Of a stretch of DNA of 64,000 nucleotides, positions 57,101 to 64,000 are shown one piece after another. The position numbers and the translations under genes were made by a program. Position 1 is the stretch's first letter; each line of letters starts with the position of its first letter. This stretch comes from Alteromonas genovensis. GTDB taxonomy: Bacteria > Pseudomonadota > Gammaproteobacteria > Enterobacterales > Alteromonadaceae. The DNA lies in assembly GCF_010500895.1 (NCBI RefSeq), contig NZ_JAAAWO010000006.1:186001-250000 (forward strand), in the 5' to 3' direction. The notes beneath the pieces were generated by a model, which was not told the DNA's origin, ran no database searches, and saw only the letters and a program-made list of their open reading frames with translations.

Positions 57101-58117
57101 GCGAAGCAAGGTATTGAGATAAACGCTGATTACCTCAATTTGCCGAAGCCTGGTGATAGTGTGCAGGAAACAAAGAGCGACCCTTTTGAACTCGATCCAC
57201 GCTCGCTTCCGCCAATGTACTTCTACTGTGAAAGCTGTGTATTTCACGGTATTGATTTAGGTAAAGTTACGGTTGATATAGCAAAAACAAATAACGGACT
57301 GCAGGCACGACAGCTGATGATTCGTTCGCCAGAGACTGATGTTACCGCTACGGGCTTTTGGCATTACGTGAACGGTGCTGTTGAAACGAGTATTAAAGGA
57401 AGCCTTACATCCCCTGATGTGGGGCAAATGTTGAAAGAGCTCGACATAGAGTCGGGCATTAAAGACTCTGAAGCCGACGTAGCATTTAATTTCAGCTGGC
57501 AAAATTCGCCCATGGACTTTCAACTTGGAAAACTGCAGGGTGATGTAGAATGGTCACTCTCAGACGGTTATTTAACTGAATTAAGCGACCAAGGCTCCCG
57601 TATATTCACGCTTTTTAGTTTAAATTCATTGGTTAGAAAATTGAGTTTAGATTTCAGAGATGTGTTTGCGAAAGGGTTCTTTTACGATGATATGGGCGGT
57701 ACGCTGAACATTGTTGATGGTAGAGCTTATACCGATGACACGTTAATTGACGGCGGCGCAGGGGAAATTGAAATTACCGGCCTAACTGACCTAGGCACCG
57801 GCGGGCTCAACTACAATGTGTCATTTGCGCCAAACGTCACCGGAAACCTGCCGTTCCTGGTCTATTTCTTGGCAACGCCGCCTACCGCCTTGGCTGCGAT
57901 TGCTATCGACCAAGTTCTTACGTCAGCAAAAGTCATTTCAAATGTGAATTACCGCGTAACGGGCACCATTAGCGAGCCTAAGTTTGATGAGGTAGACCGC
58001 AACAGCAAAGATATAAGTTTGCCTGCGCAAAACGTGCCTATGGAAAAAGACCCGTTAGACAGGCCGCTAACACAAGATGATGTGCGCCGAATCAAAATGG
58101 AGGTGATTGATGGTTAA
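54110..58117 (+). CDS. yhdP: AsmA-like envelope protein YhdP
   Basis: 1335 residues, near the usual length (1266 in E. coli). GTG start at 54110. An N-terminal TM helix (LLLAVLLVFFALVLSAARYALPHI) anchors a very long periplasmic beta-groove of the AsmA/TIGR02099 type, including HAVWERSGPSIVLNSVSL at the start and NVSFAPNVTGNLPFLVYFLATPPTALAAIAIDQVL near the end. A low-complexity Asn/Asp/Lys stretch (about 924-945) is an insertion. In E. coli YhdP, TamB and YdbH share phospholipid transport to the outer membrane. It overlaps the next gene by 8 bp. Confidence 0.93.
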   Translation: MTKFSSAASYLLKKFWLLLAVLLVFFALVLSAARYALPHIEHNKHLLEDYINEQYGVNLSIDTIHAVWERSGPSIVLNSVSLAKDDASPVELNIRQIYVELDFWQSLRQRLISSPRFELRGLHLDIDADRVSGGSKNKFPVINALERLFLEQLQSFSLEEGKISLTRNGDTNSFNIDSLSWNNREERHQGLGRMKVDGVSANSASFVIDINGYKDEFDGVFYAKAEDLDISPWVSDLIKTKRPLAQSRANLEVWANFSETAIGSVQAELNNSLFQWGNETVKTVTGITGGSLQAMPSRDGWNVRVDQLKLNSSSATLTTDVIGHVSNNGNAVFNTVKPVEINPFLLLLPLFLDDTNEEEIRALDPKGELATLQVQWQNGAPALAAKVLDLTWTKTASIPGLSSLDADFFWYKHNGAVFLETSDSKLSSQGIIKKDINVNKIAANIYVYPLYEEFSDDAVIEGGAIESADYERATIATTKKRVASARQWVLKGENIIVDTDSVALTSAFSLNTSTSDMSLFTDIDPLSLGTVSELFPSPVMSDNLDNYLTRAFTGKGSIDKARILWFGKTKDFPFTEGQGVFQAYVDIKDSDFLFSSKWPALNELDLSLRFVNDGLFMSTSSAKLADVQIGDMTASIPKFKPGSILTIDATGEGTGEGLTQLMMASSIQDSLGKVLNQDVQVSGPLSADIHLHIPLNGDQVRATGTAALLENTVYIPTTKMRFKKASGDIAFDNGNISATGLSAQFLSQAVTIDLSGVQEKDYSLNVQLAGRWHVHPLANYVNTELTDYIDGETQWQTSVDLTLAKDSFSYAAELTADLTATQSILPAPFETPAGTSLPLYIKSSGDRQASNVTATLGDDIRFTGTLPHQEMQFSRAHLALGESDIANIGTGFSIAANLESANVAEWFTTVSMLTSGGQKNRNGDNNETANDKHSENGTKKGGVFGTPSRIFAKTAELTFAGHSIKNVQMNAQVRNEDWLLDIGSAAARGTVRVNGDLAKQGIEINADYLNLPKPGDSVQETKSDPFELDPRSLPPMYFYCESCVFHGIDLGKVTVDIAKTNNGLQARQLMIRSPETDVTATGFWHYVNGAVETSIKGSLTSPDVGQMLKELDIESGIKDSEADVAFNFSWQNSPMDFQLGKLQGDVEWSLSDGYLTELSDQGSRIFTLFSLNSLVRKLSLDFRDVFAKGFFYDDMGGTLNIVDGRAYTDDTLIDGGAGEIEITGLTDLGTGGLNYNVSFAPNVTGNLPFLVYFLATPPTALAAIAIDQVLTSAKVISNVNYRVTGTISEPKFDEVDRNSKDISLPAQNVPMEKDPLDRPLTQDDVRRIKMEVIDG

Positions 58118-58928
58118 TCTAGTTGCACTGCAAATGACATCTACGCCAGATGTCGATGAAAACCTGGCTGCGGTGTCTAAAGCCATGTCAGAGTCGGACA
58201 TTGCGCCAAACAGCCTTGTAGTGCTGCCAGAATGCTTTGCGTGTTTTGGCGGTAAAGACAAAGGACAGTTGTCCATCGCTGAAGCAAAAGGGCAGGGGCC
58301 AATACAAGCGCATCTGTCAGCGCTAGCCATACGCTATCAATGCTACATAGTGTCTGGCACATTTCCGGTCAAAACAGCCAATCCAGACCAGTTCTCTGCC
58401 GCATGTATGTTGTTTGGGCCTGACGGAGCACTGCTCGCTGATTATCGCAAAATACATATGTTTGACGTATCGGTAAACGATGCCACAGGCAGCTACAAAG
58501 AATCGCGCTTTACAAAAGCGGGGAGCGAGGTAGTGACGGTAAACACACCAATTGGCAACATCGGCCTTGCGGTATGTTATGATATTCGCTTTCCAGGTTT
58601 ATTTACTGCAATGGCGGATATCGACGTATTGGTATTGCCAGCGGCATTTACACAAAAAACCGGTGAAGCCCACTGGCACGCCTTATTAAAAGCGCGAGCA
58701 ATTGAAAAACAGTGTTTTGTCATCGCCGCAGGCCAGGTGGGAGTCCACGCCAATGGGCGTGAAACCTATGGCCACAGCGTAGTGTTATCTCCGTGGGGAG
58801 AAACAGTAGCAGAGCGTGCTGCAGGCAAGGGCGTGTTAAAAGCCAGTGTAGATATTGCAGAACGAGAAACCATTAAACAAAATATGCCGGTTGCCGAACA
58901 TAACCGATTCAGGAGTCACTTTGTCTAA
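58110..58928 (+). CDS. Nitrilase-superfamily amidohydrolase (Nit-like)
   Basis: 272 residues from ATG 58110, preceded by GGAGGTGAT and overlapping the yhdP stop. The catalytic triad is visible: Glu in [14 protein letters not shown] (about 42), Lys in [10 protein letters not shown] (about 114) and Cys in [14 protein letters not shown] (about 155). The FDV...YKES segment fits the Nit branch that hydrolyses deaminated glutathione, so this repair role is likely. The same gene sits beside rng/yhdP and tldD in many gammaproteobacteria. It overlaps tldD by 8 bp. Confidence 0.85.
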   Translation: MVNLVALQMTSTPDVDENLAAVSKAMSESDIAPNSLVVLPECFACFGGKDKGQLSIAEAKGQGPIQAHLSALAIRYQCYIVSGTFPVKTANPDQFSAACMLFGPDGALLADYRKIHMFDVSVNDATGSYKESRFTKAGSEVVTVNTPIGNIGLAVCYDIRFPGLFTAMADIDVLVLPAAFTQKTGEAHWHALLKARAIEKQCFVIAAGQVGVHANGRETYGHSVVLSPWGETVAERAAGKGVLKASVDIAERETIKQNMPVAEHNRFRSHFV

Positions 58929-60363
58929 ATCTGTAGAGCGTCATTTATTATCAGACTCAGGGCTTGATATTACCAAGCTTGAGAGTGCATTAGCGACAAT
59001 CCATCGCCATGACACTGACTACGCCGATTTGTATTTCCAGTCTAGCCAGCATGAAAGCTGGGTGTTAGAAGACGGTATTATCAAGGAAGGTAGTTACAAT
59101 ATTGAGCGCGGAGTAGGTGTGCGTGCAATCAGTGGTGAAAAAACTGGCTTCGCGTACTCTGACGAAATCAGTGAAGACGCGTTAATGAAAGCGTGCAAAG
59201 CGGCACGTGGTATCGCACCTAGCGGCGGTACTCAGCAAGTATCTGCATTAGATGAAAAGCCCCTTACCGCCCGATACAGCGAGAATAACCCCATTCTTGC
59301 TATGCAAGATGCCGAGAAAATATCGTTACTTAGGTCGGTAGATGCCTACATCCGCCAACAAGAGCCTTCGGTTAATCAGGTGGTGGTCAGTATCAGTGGT
59401 GTATATGAAGAAATACTAGTGGCCGGAAGTGACGGCACACTGGCTACCGATATCCGCCCGTTAGTCCGTCTTAACTGCTCTGTATTGCTTGAAAATGGCG
59501 ATCGTCGTGAGCGTGGCTCTTCTGGTGCGGGTGGTCGTTACGCCTATGCTTTTTTCCAATCAGATGAAAACGGCAAGCCGCTTTACGAAAACTTAGCTGA
59601 TGAAGCACTTCATATGGCCCGCGTTAATATGCAGGCTGTGGCAGCGCCAGCAGGTGCTATGCCGGTAGTACTCGGAAATGGCTGGCCAGGTGTACTGCTT
59701 CACGAAGCTGTGGGGCACGGTTTAGAAGGTGACTTTAACCGCAAAGGTGCGTCAACATTTAGCGGTCGCATTGGTGAGCGTGTGGCAGCGAAAGGCGTAA
59801 CGGTTGTTGATGATGGCACGTTAAGCGATCGCCGAGGTTCACTGTCGGTAGACGATGAAGGCACGGCAACACAGCATAACGTACTTATTGAAGACGGCAT
59901 TTTAAAAGGCTACATGCAAGACAAGCACAATGCTAAGTTAATGGGTGTAGCGCCTACTGGCAATGGTCGCAGAGAGTCTTATGCACACTTGCCCATGCCG
60001 CGAATGACAAACACTTACATGCTTGAAGGACAGCACGATCCACAGGAGATTATTGCATCTATCGAAAGAGGCATTTACGCTCCTAATTTTGCCGGTGGCC
60101 AGGTAGACATTACGTCGGGTAAATTTGTATTCTCAAGTGCCGAAGCTTACCTCATTGAGAATGGCAAGATTACCGCGCCTGTGAAAGGGGCAACCCTTAT
60201 CGGCAACGGGCCAGAGGTTATGCAAAAAATCTCAATGATAGGTAACGATGTCGCCTTAGACAAAGGCATTGGTGTATGTGGTAAAGACGGACAAAGCGTG
60301 CCGGTGGGCGTTGGGCAACCTACGCTTAAAATTGATGAACTTACGGTAGGTGGTACGGCGTAG
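58921..60363 (+). CDS. tldD: TldD metalloprotease subunit
   Basis: 480 residues from TTG 58921, chosen because AGGAG lies at the right distance and the protein then aligns with E. coli TldD from its first residues; the frame is open back to 58855. The heterodimer TldD/TldE cleaves unfolded peptides and matures some modified peptides. The zinc motif [19 protein letters not shown] is intact, as are [26 protein letters not shown] and the end [17 protein letters not shown]. Its partner pmbA lies 0.8 kb away, behind yjgA. Confidence 0.96.
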   Translation: MSKSVERHLLSDSGLDITKLESALATIHRHDTDYADLYFQSSQHESWVLEDGIIKEGSYNIERGVGVRAISGEKTGFAYSDEISEDALMKACKAARGIAPSGGTQQVSALDEKPLTARYSENNPILAMQDAEKISLLRSVDAYIRQQEPSVNQVVVSISGVYEEILVAGSDGTLATDIRPLVRLNCSVLLENGDRRERGSSGAGGRYAYAFFQSDENGKPLYENLADEALHMARVNMQAVAAPAGAMPVVLGNGWPGVLLHEAVGHGLEGDFNRKGASTFSGRIGERVAAKGVTVVDDGTLSDRRGSLSVDDEGTATQHNVLIEDGILKGYMQDKHNAKLMGVAPTGNGRRESYAHLPMPRMTNTYMLEGQHDPQEIIASIERGIYAPNFAGGQVDITSGKFVFSSAEAYLIENGKITAPVKGATLIGNGPEVMQKISMIGNDVALDKGIGVCGKDGQSVPVGVGQPTLKIDELTVGGTA

Positions 60364-60503
60364 TTTTTGCTGATAAGCATTATGCGACATACTTCAAAGC
60401 AAGAGCCATCAAAGCAAGACACGTTAATGCAAGACATACCAAAACAAGACACATACCTAGGCTAGAAACAGCATAAGCAATGACCTGCACAAAACACAGA
60501 TAC

Positions 60504-60539
60504 AAAAAAGGCTGGTAACGAAAGTTATCAGCCTTTTTT
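60504..60539. terminator. Bidirectional terminator between tldD and yjgA
   Basis: AAAAAAGGCTG (60504-60514) pairs exactly with CAGCCTTTTTT (60529-60539), with an inner TAAC/GTTA pair and GAAA loop. T-runs on both strands let it end tldD (plus) and yjgA (minus). The preceding 140 bp contain loosely repeated CAAGAC words and no gene. Confidence 0.92.
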
Positions 60540-60571
60540 ATCACTGCTACCGTCTAACTGCGTTAGACATA

Positions 60572-61129
60572 TCAGCTGTCTTGGACAGTGTCCTTAATAT
60601 ATTGAAAAAGCTCTCTAAATGCTTTTGGTGGCGCATTCTTCTCTCTTTCTTTTTTCACTTGGCGGCTGAATTGACGCAGCTTTTGTCTATCGAACGCGGG
60701 GTAGTCTTCAATTAAGCGTTGAATAGCTGGATCGCCTTCTTCAATAACCGACTCTCTCGCTTTTTCAAGCTGATGAAAAGCCGCATTACTTGCCTGATGC
60801 TGATGGGCTATTTTTGACAGTGCCTCTTCAATATCGTGTGTGTCGCGCTGACGAAGCAATTTACCAATAAACTGCAATTGTCTGCGATAGCCATCTTTTT
60901 TCTTATTCACAATACGCGCTATCGCGACGGCATCGGCTAACTCTTCATCCATTGGGATAGTTGCCACGTGGGCATCGGTTAACCCTACAATGGTTTCGCC
61001 AAGCCTCTGATGCTCCTTTGCCTGACGCTTTAATTCCGTTTTACTAACGAAATCTTCGTCTTCAGACGTGGTTGCTTTGGCGCCTTCAAAGTAAGGATCT
61101 TGTGGAGAATTCTGTTTCTGATCACTCAT
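60572..61129 (-). CDS. yjgA: Ribosome-associated DUF615 protein YjgA (DarP)
   Basis: 185 residues from ATG 61129 on the minus strand; the frame is open further to 61216, but MSDQKQNSPQDPYFEG is the usual start. All-helical, highly charged: SKTELKRQAKEHQRLGETIVGL, AIARIVNKKKDGYRRQLQFIGKLLR and PAFDRQKLRQFSRQVKKE are family hallmarks. It associates with the late 50S ribosomal subunit. Divergent from pmbA, 72 bp apart, as in E. coli. Confidence 0.93.
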   Translation of the reverse strand: MSDQKQNSPQDPYFEGAKATTSEDEDFVSKTELKRQAKEHQRLGETIVGLTDAHVATIPMDEELADAVAIARIVNKKKDGYRRQLQFIGKLLRQRDTHDIEEALSKIAHQHQASNAAFHQLEKARESVIEEGDPAIQRLIEDYPAFDRQKLRQFSRQVKKEREKNAPPKAFRELFQYIKDTVQDS

Positions 61130-61201
61130 TTCAAACTCATTAGTGTTACACTTTAGCCAAATTGTAACTATCACAGTCGAATATAGACAGCGAAACTTAC
61201 T

Positions 61202-62533
61202 ATGCAAATTGAGCAACAGCTATCAGAAATTCAGAATGTCGTTGATGATGTACTGAAAATGGCCTTATCAAAAGGCGCAACACAAGCCGAAGCAAGCATG
61301 TCTAAGGTACAGGGTATTGCGGTATCTTCACGCATGCAAGAAGTTGAAAACGTTGAGTTTACCAACGACGGCGGACTAGGTATTAGCGTTTACGTAGGTA
61401 AGCGCAAAGGCAGTGCATCCACTGCCGATTTGAGTAAAGCAGCGCTTACATTAGCCGTTGAAAAAGCGGTGGATATTGCGCGCTATACCAGTGAAGATCC
61501 TTGCACCGGCCTTGCCGATGCAGAGCTTATAGCTACTGAATTCCCAGATTTAGACTTATATCACCCGCAAGAGCTTGATACAGAGAAAGCCATCAAGACC
61601 ACCATCGAAACTGAAGCGGCGGCAATGAATTACGACCCTCGCATTACAAATTCAGATGGTGCGTCGTATAACGCTAACTTAGGTATGCGTGTTTACGGTA
61701 ATACTCATGGCATCAATGCGGGCTATCCCAGCAGTCGTTACAGTTTAAGCTGTATGGTAATTGGCTCTCAAGATAACGATATGCAGCGCGATTATGCCTA
61801 TACCGTTGACCGTCAAGCGCCGTTGCTTAAATCTGCAGCGTTTGTAGGCCAAGAGGCTGCCAAGGCTACGGTAGACCGTTTAGGTGCTCGCAAAATCAAT
61901 ACCGCTAACGTGCCTGTACTGTTTCATAAAGACCTCGCCTCAAGCTTGTTTGGTCATTACGTTGGCGCCATCAGTGGCGGGAGTTTGTACAGACGCTCGT
62001 CATTTTTGCTCGACAGTTTAGACAAGCAGGTATTTCCTGAGTGGATGAATATTGAAGAGAAGCCGCTTATTAAGTCAGGACTTGCCAGCTCAAGCTTTGA
62101 TAACGAAGGGGTATCGTGCAGCGATATGACCATTGTTGATGGCGGTCGCTTAGCTACGTATCTTTATACAACCTACTCGGCGCGCAAACTCAATACCGTG
62201 TCTAATGGTCATGCTGGCGGCATACATAACTGGATTGTTGGTGATACGGGACACAGCGATGCCGACTTGCTAAAAGAAATGGGCACAGGACTATTTGTCA
62301 CTGAACTTATGGGGCAAGGCGTAAACATTGTTACCGGCGATTATTCACGCGGTGCAGCAGGTTTTTGGGTAGAAAATGGCATAATTCAATACCCAGTTCA
62401 CGAAATTACCATTGCAGGCGATTTACGTGACATGTTCAAAAATATCGTGGCCATTGGTAAAGACAAAGATGTGCGCGGCAGTGTTCAAACCGGCTCAGTG
62501 CTGGTTAATCAAATGAAGATTGCTGGCAACTAG
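61202..62533 (+). CDS. pmbA: PmbA/TldE metalloprotease partner
   Basis: 443 residues. Non-catalytic-looking partner of TldD in the microcin B17/CcdA-processing protease; it lacks an HExxxH motif, as expected. Hallmarks are SKVQGIAVSSRMQEVENVEFTNDGGLGISVYVGKRKGSASTADLS (given by the start SKVQGIAVSSRMQEVE), GVSCSDMTIVDGG, and the ending HEITIAGDLRDMF with VNQMKIAGN. The C-terminus is the natural family end, but its stop codon TAG (62531-62533) is the first three bases of the MITE-like element that follows. Confidence 0.95.
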   Translation: MQIEQQLSEIQNVVDDVLKMALSKGATQAEASMSKVQGIAVSSRMQEVENVEFTNDGGLGISVYVGKRKGSASTADLSKAALTLAVEKAVDIARYTSEDPCTGLADAELIATEFPDLDLYHPQELDTEKAIKTTIETEAAAMNYDPRITNSDGASYNANLGMRVYGNTHGINAGYPSSRYSLSCMVIGSQDNDMQRDYAYTVDRQAPLLKSAAFVGQEAAKATVDRLGARKINTANVPVLFHKDLASSLFGHYVGAISGGSLYRRSSFLLDSLDKQVFPEWMNIEEKPLIKSGLASSSFDNEGVSCSDMTIVDGGRLATYLYTTYSARKLNTVSNGHAGGIHNWIVGDTGHSDADLLKEMGTGLFVTELMGQGVNIVTGDYSRGAAGFWVENGIIQYPVHEITIAGDLRDMFKNIVAIGKDKDVRGSVQTGSVLVNQMKIAGN

Positions 62534-62797
62534 GGCGTGTTGATATTTGCTGTACGAGTTTTGGGCTAAATGGAAGCATTTTAATCGCGAAACAGTCCTG
62601 TAGGCCTAGTGGGCTAAGCCAAAGGACTGTGACAAAGAGTAAAGTGCTTCCATAACGCCCCCTTCGGGCAGCGCCTGTGAGCTATTTATCCTGCGTTGAA
62701 TGGTTTCGATTTAGCCCGCTAGACCTTCAACCACTCGCCTTGTTTAAATAGCTCACAGACCGCTGCAAAAATGTACAGCAAAGATCAATACACCCTA
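62531..62797. mobile_element. 267-bp MITE-like element with terminal inverted repeats
   Basis: The left end (62531-62555) and the reverse complement of the right end (62773-62797) agree at 22 of 25 bases, both opening TAGGG and closing TTTGCTGTAC. Inside are two further imperfect hairpins: GGAAGCA at 62572-62578 with its partner near 62646-62652 enclosing CAGTCCT/AGGACTG, and GAGCTATTTA near 62680 with TAAATAGCTC near 62747-62756. No gene is encoded. The whole could fold as a three-way RNA or cruciform. Both neighbouring genes end in the TAG of the repeat tips. Confidence 0.75.
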
Positions 62798-63658
62798 GTA
62801 TTTGTCTGAAGTGCTAGCCTCGCGAAATTCGCGAGGCGGTTTCCCCACAGACTTTTTAAACCGCTTAGAAAATGTAAACACATTTGCATAGCCCACGTAA
62901 TGGGCAATATATGAAATAGGCCACTGTGTTTTTAACAGCAGGTTTCGCGCCCGCTGCATGCGCAAATAAATGACCTGCTGCATAGGGCTTCTCTTAAAGT
63001 ACTTAAGACACAAACGATGCAAATGAGGCGCAGAATAATGGGCTTTTTTACTTAAGCTCTCTACGCTCCACTGAAACTGTAGTTGATTCTCAACCGCCGC
63101 AAATAAAGACTGAAGCCTAACGGCATGTCTATCATTACTCTCATCTTCACTATTTTCATGGTCATTTTGGCTTATCACTTGCCGCAGATGACGCCCTATA
63201 ATTTGCATGGCAGCTTCACGGTTCCTGTTATCGTGCTCTAAATACAATAACTCCATAGCGTGATGTAAGGCCGCTAAATTAATATTGCCGATAACCCTTG
63301 GATGTTGTTTCGAAAGCCCGTTCCATTGCTCTGTATCTGATAGGTTTAGCCAAATAATATCCCACTTATCACTAGCAATGCTCACCTCGAAGCTTTGATA
63401 GGCGGGTAGCGTGATAAGCTGACCACTTGATAAGCTGAACGAGCCATGTGGTGTACGAAAGCATCCTTCCCCTGATAGTGAGTAAAACAGCGTATGGTTT
63501 GGCGGCATCACTCTGCCAACAACGTATTCTCCTGATAAGTTTGAACATCCTGCTAGCTCAATATCTAACGCCATTATTTCTGGCGACGTACTACTATCAA
63601 TAAAGCGCTCGAAGCACTGCTGGCCTATATTAATAATATCCGTAAAAGGTGACTGCAT
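62795..63658 (-). CDS. AraC-family transcription regulator
   Basis: 287 residues. An N-terminal cupin-like sensor domain (VMPPNHTLFYSLSGEGCFRTPHGSFSLSSGQLITLPAYQSFEV) is followed by two helix-turn-helix motifs: SVESLSKKAHYSAPHLHRLCLKYFKRSP and ISYIAHYVGYANVFTFSKRFKKSVGKPPREFR. This is the AraC/XylS layout of sugar-responsive activators. It is divergent from the beta-galactosidase gene at 63792, which it probably controls (inference). Its TAG stop (62795-62797) is supplied by the tip of the repeat element. Confidence 0.9.
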   Translation of the reverse strand: MQSPFTDIINIGQQCFERFIDSSTSPEIMALDIELAGCSNLSGEYVVGRVMPPNHTLFYSLSGEGCFRTPHGSFSLSSGQLITLPAYQSFEVSIASDKWDIIWLNLSDTEQWNGLSKQHPRVIGNINLAALHHAMELLYLEHDNRNREAAMQIIGRHLRQVISQNDHENSEDESNDRHAVRLQSLFAAVENQLQFQWSVESLSKKAHYSAPHLHRLCLKYFKRSPMQQVIYLRMQRARNLLLKTQWPISYIAHYVGYANVFTFSKRFKKSVGKPPREFREASTSDKY

Positions 63659-63791
63659 TTATGTTGTTCTGCTTTTGGTAAGGATGTGTTGATAGTTTTG
63701 GATAAAAGTACGAGAGGTTTAAGCATAAAGTAATCAATGCATTTTAGCTATATTGTGATGTATCAAATGCGTTTTCACACAGGAGCCATGC

Positions 63792-64000
63792 ATGGCTGAC
63801 ATCGAACAAGTTGTATCACAGAAAGATTGGCAAAATCCCCTCGTATATCAACGTAATCGAATCAATGCCCATGCGCCACACAATGGTTTTGTCAGTGAAG
63901 ACGATGCAGTTCAAAATCGCAATGCCAGTAAGGTTAGCCTAAACGGTAAATGGATGTTTAGGTTATACCCGTCACCGGAGGCTGTCAGCGATGAGTTGAC
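63792..64000 (+). CDS. Beta-galactosidase, GH2 (5' end only)
   Basis: 69 complete codons before the window ends. ATG 63792 has AGGAG six bases upstream; the ATG at 63788 is followed by an early stop. The reading MADIEQVVSQKDWQNPLVYQRN and then SKVSLNGKWMFRLYPSPE matches the N-terminal jelly-roll start of LacZ-type GH2 enzymes (W-x-N-P...NR...AH, then SLNGxWxF). The catalytic domain is outside the window, so LacZ, EbgA or another GH2 is possible. The 132-bp gap to the AraC gene should hold both promoters. Confidence 0.8.
   Translation, partial: MADIEQVVSQKDWQNPLVYQRNRINAHAPHNGFVSEDDAVQNRNASKVSLNGKWMFRLYPSPEAVSDEL

Noticed and set aside
60147..60452. 101-residue Cys-rich open frame on the minus strand after tldD
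   Set aside because: It overlaps the conserved tldD end. Its Cys/Ser repeats come from the CAAGAC-type repeated words read backwards.
62795..62797. AraC-family gene truncated by the repeat element
   Set aside because: The protein already extends past the second helix-turn-helix to a normal length, so the element appears to have supplied only the stop codon.
63676..63720. Second end of the MITE-like element upstream of the AraC gene
   Set aside because: It shares GTGTTGATA and GTACGAG with the left end at 62537, but the spacing and the bases between differ; chance is likely.

Overview
The window looks like chromosomal DNA of a marine gammaproteobacterium close to Alteromonas. The signs are moderate-to-low GC, a complete MSHA (mannose-sensitive haemagglutinin) type IV pilus locus next to mreBCD, Na+-coupled sugar transport, TonB receptors, and gene orders usual for Alteromonadales. 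No rRNA, tRNA, CRISPR array, transposase or prophage gene was found. The first gene (uvrA, minus strand) and the last gene (a GH2 beta-galactosidase, plus strand) run off the window.

Region 1 (1-17.9 kb). uvrA lies divergent to a YajR-type MFS exporter. A lipoprotein with an alpha/beta-hydrolase fold follows, which lacks the nucleophile serine. Next is a Leloir galactose locus: galR (minus), galM, galT, galK and a vSGLT-like Na+/galactose symporter. After it come ssb, an AT-rich gene for a secreted HExxH metallopeptidase, a secreted esterase and a periplasmic TPR protein. galM carries an in-frame 15-bp minisatellite coding for SDEQV. A promoter with a LacI/GalR-type operator lies in front of galTK.

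Region 2 (17.9-27.3 kb, minus strand). This is a galacto-oligosaccharide uptake and cleavage cluster: TonB-dependent receptor, flavin-dependent (tryptophan) halogenase-like protein, SapC-family protein, a second SSS-family Na+ symporter and a GH36 alpha-galactosidase. An operator of the same type as the one before galT lies before the receptor gene. This suggests one GalR regulon linking alpha-galactoside import and hydrolysis to the Leloir pathway of region 1.

Region 3 (27.3-31.4 kb). glpK (minus) is divergent from glpR and glpD, with repeated TTCG-type operators between glpK and glpR and before glpD. The three genes take up glycerol catabolism to dihydroxyacetone phosphate.

Region 4 (31.6-49.2 kb). 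This is one long, tightly overlapping MSHA pilus operon: an MshF-like paralogue, mshI, a PilN-like gene, mshJ, K, L, M, N, E, G, F, B, A, C, D, O, P and Q. It encodes the inner-membrane alignment complex, secretin, ATPases, platform protein, five prepilins and the large MshQ protein.

Region 5 (49.5-62.5 kb). Housekeeping genes: mreB, mreC, mreD, maf, rng, yhdP, a nitrilase-family gene, tldD, yjgA (minus) and pmbA. Past pmbA sits a 267-bp, non-coding, MITE-like element. Its terminal inverted repeats supply the TAG stop codons of both pmbA and the converging AraC-family gene. That regulator is divergent from the beta-galactosidase at the right edge, giving the window a third galactoside-related locus.
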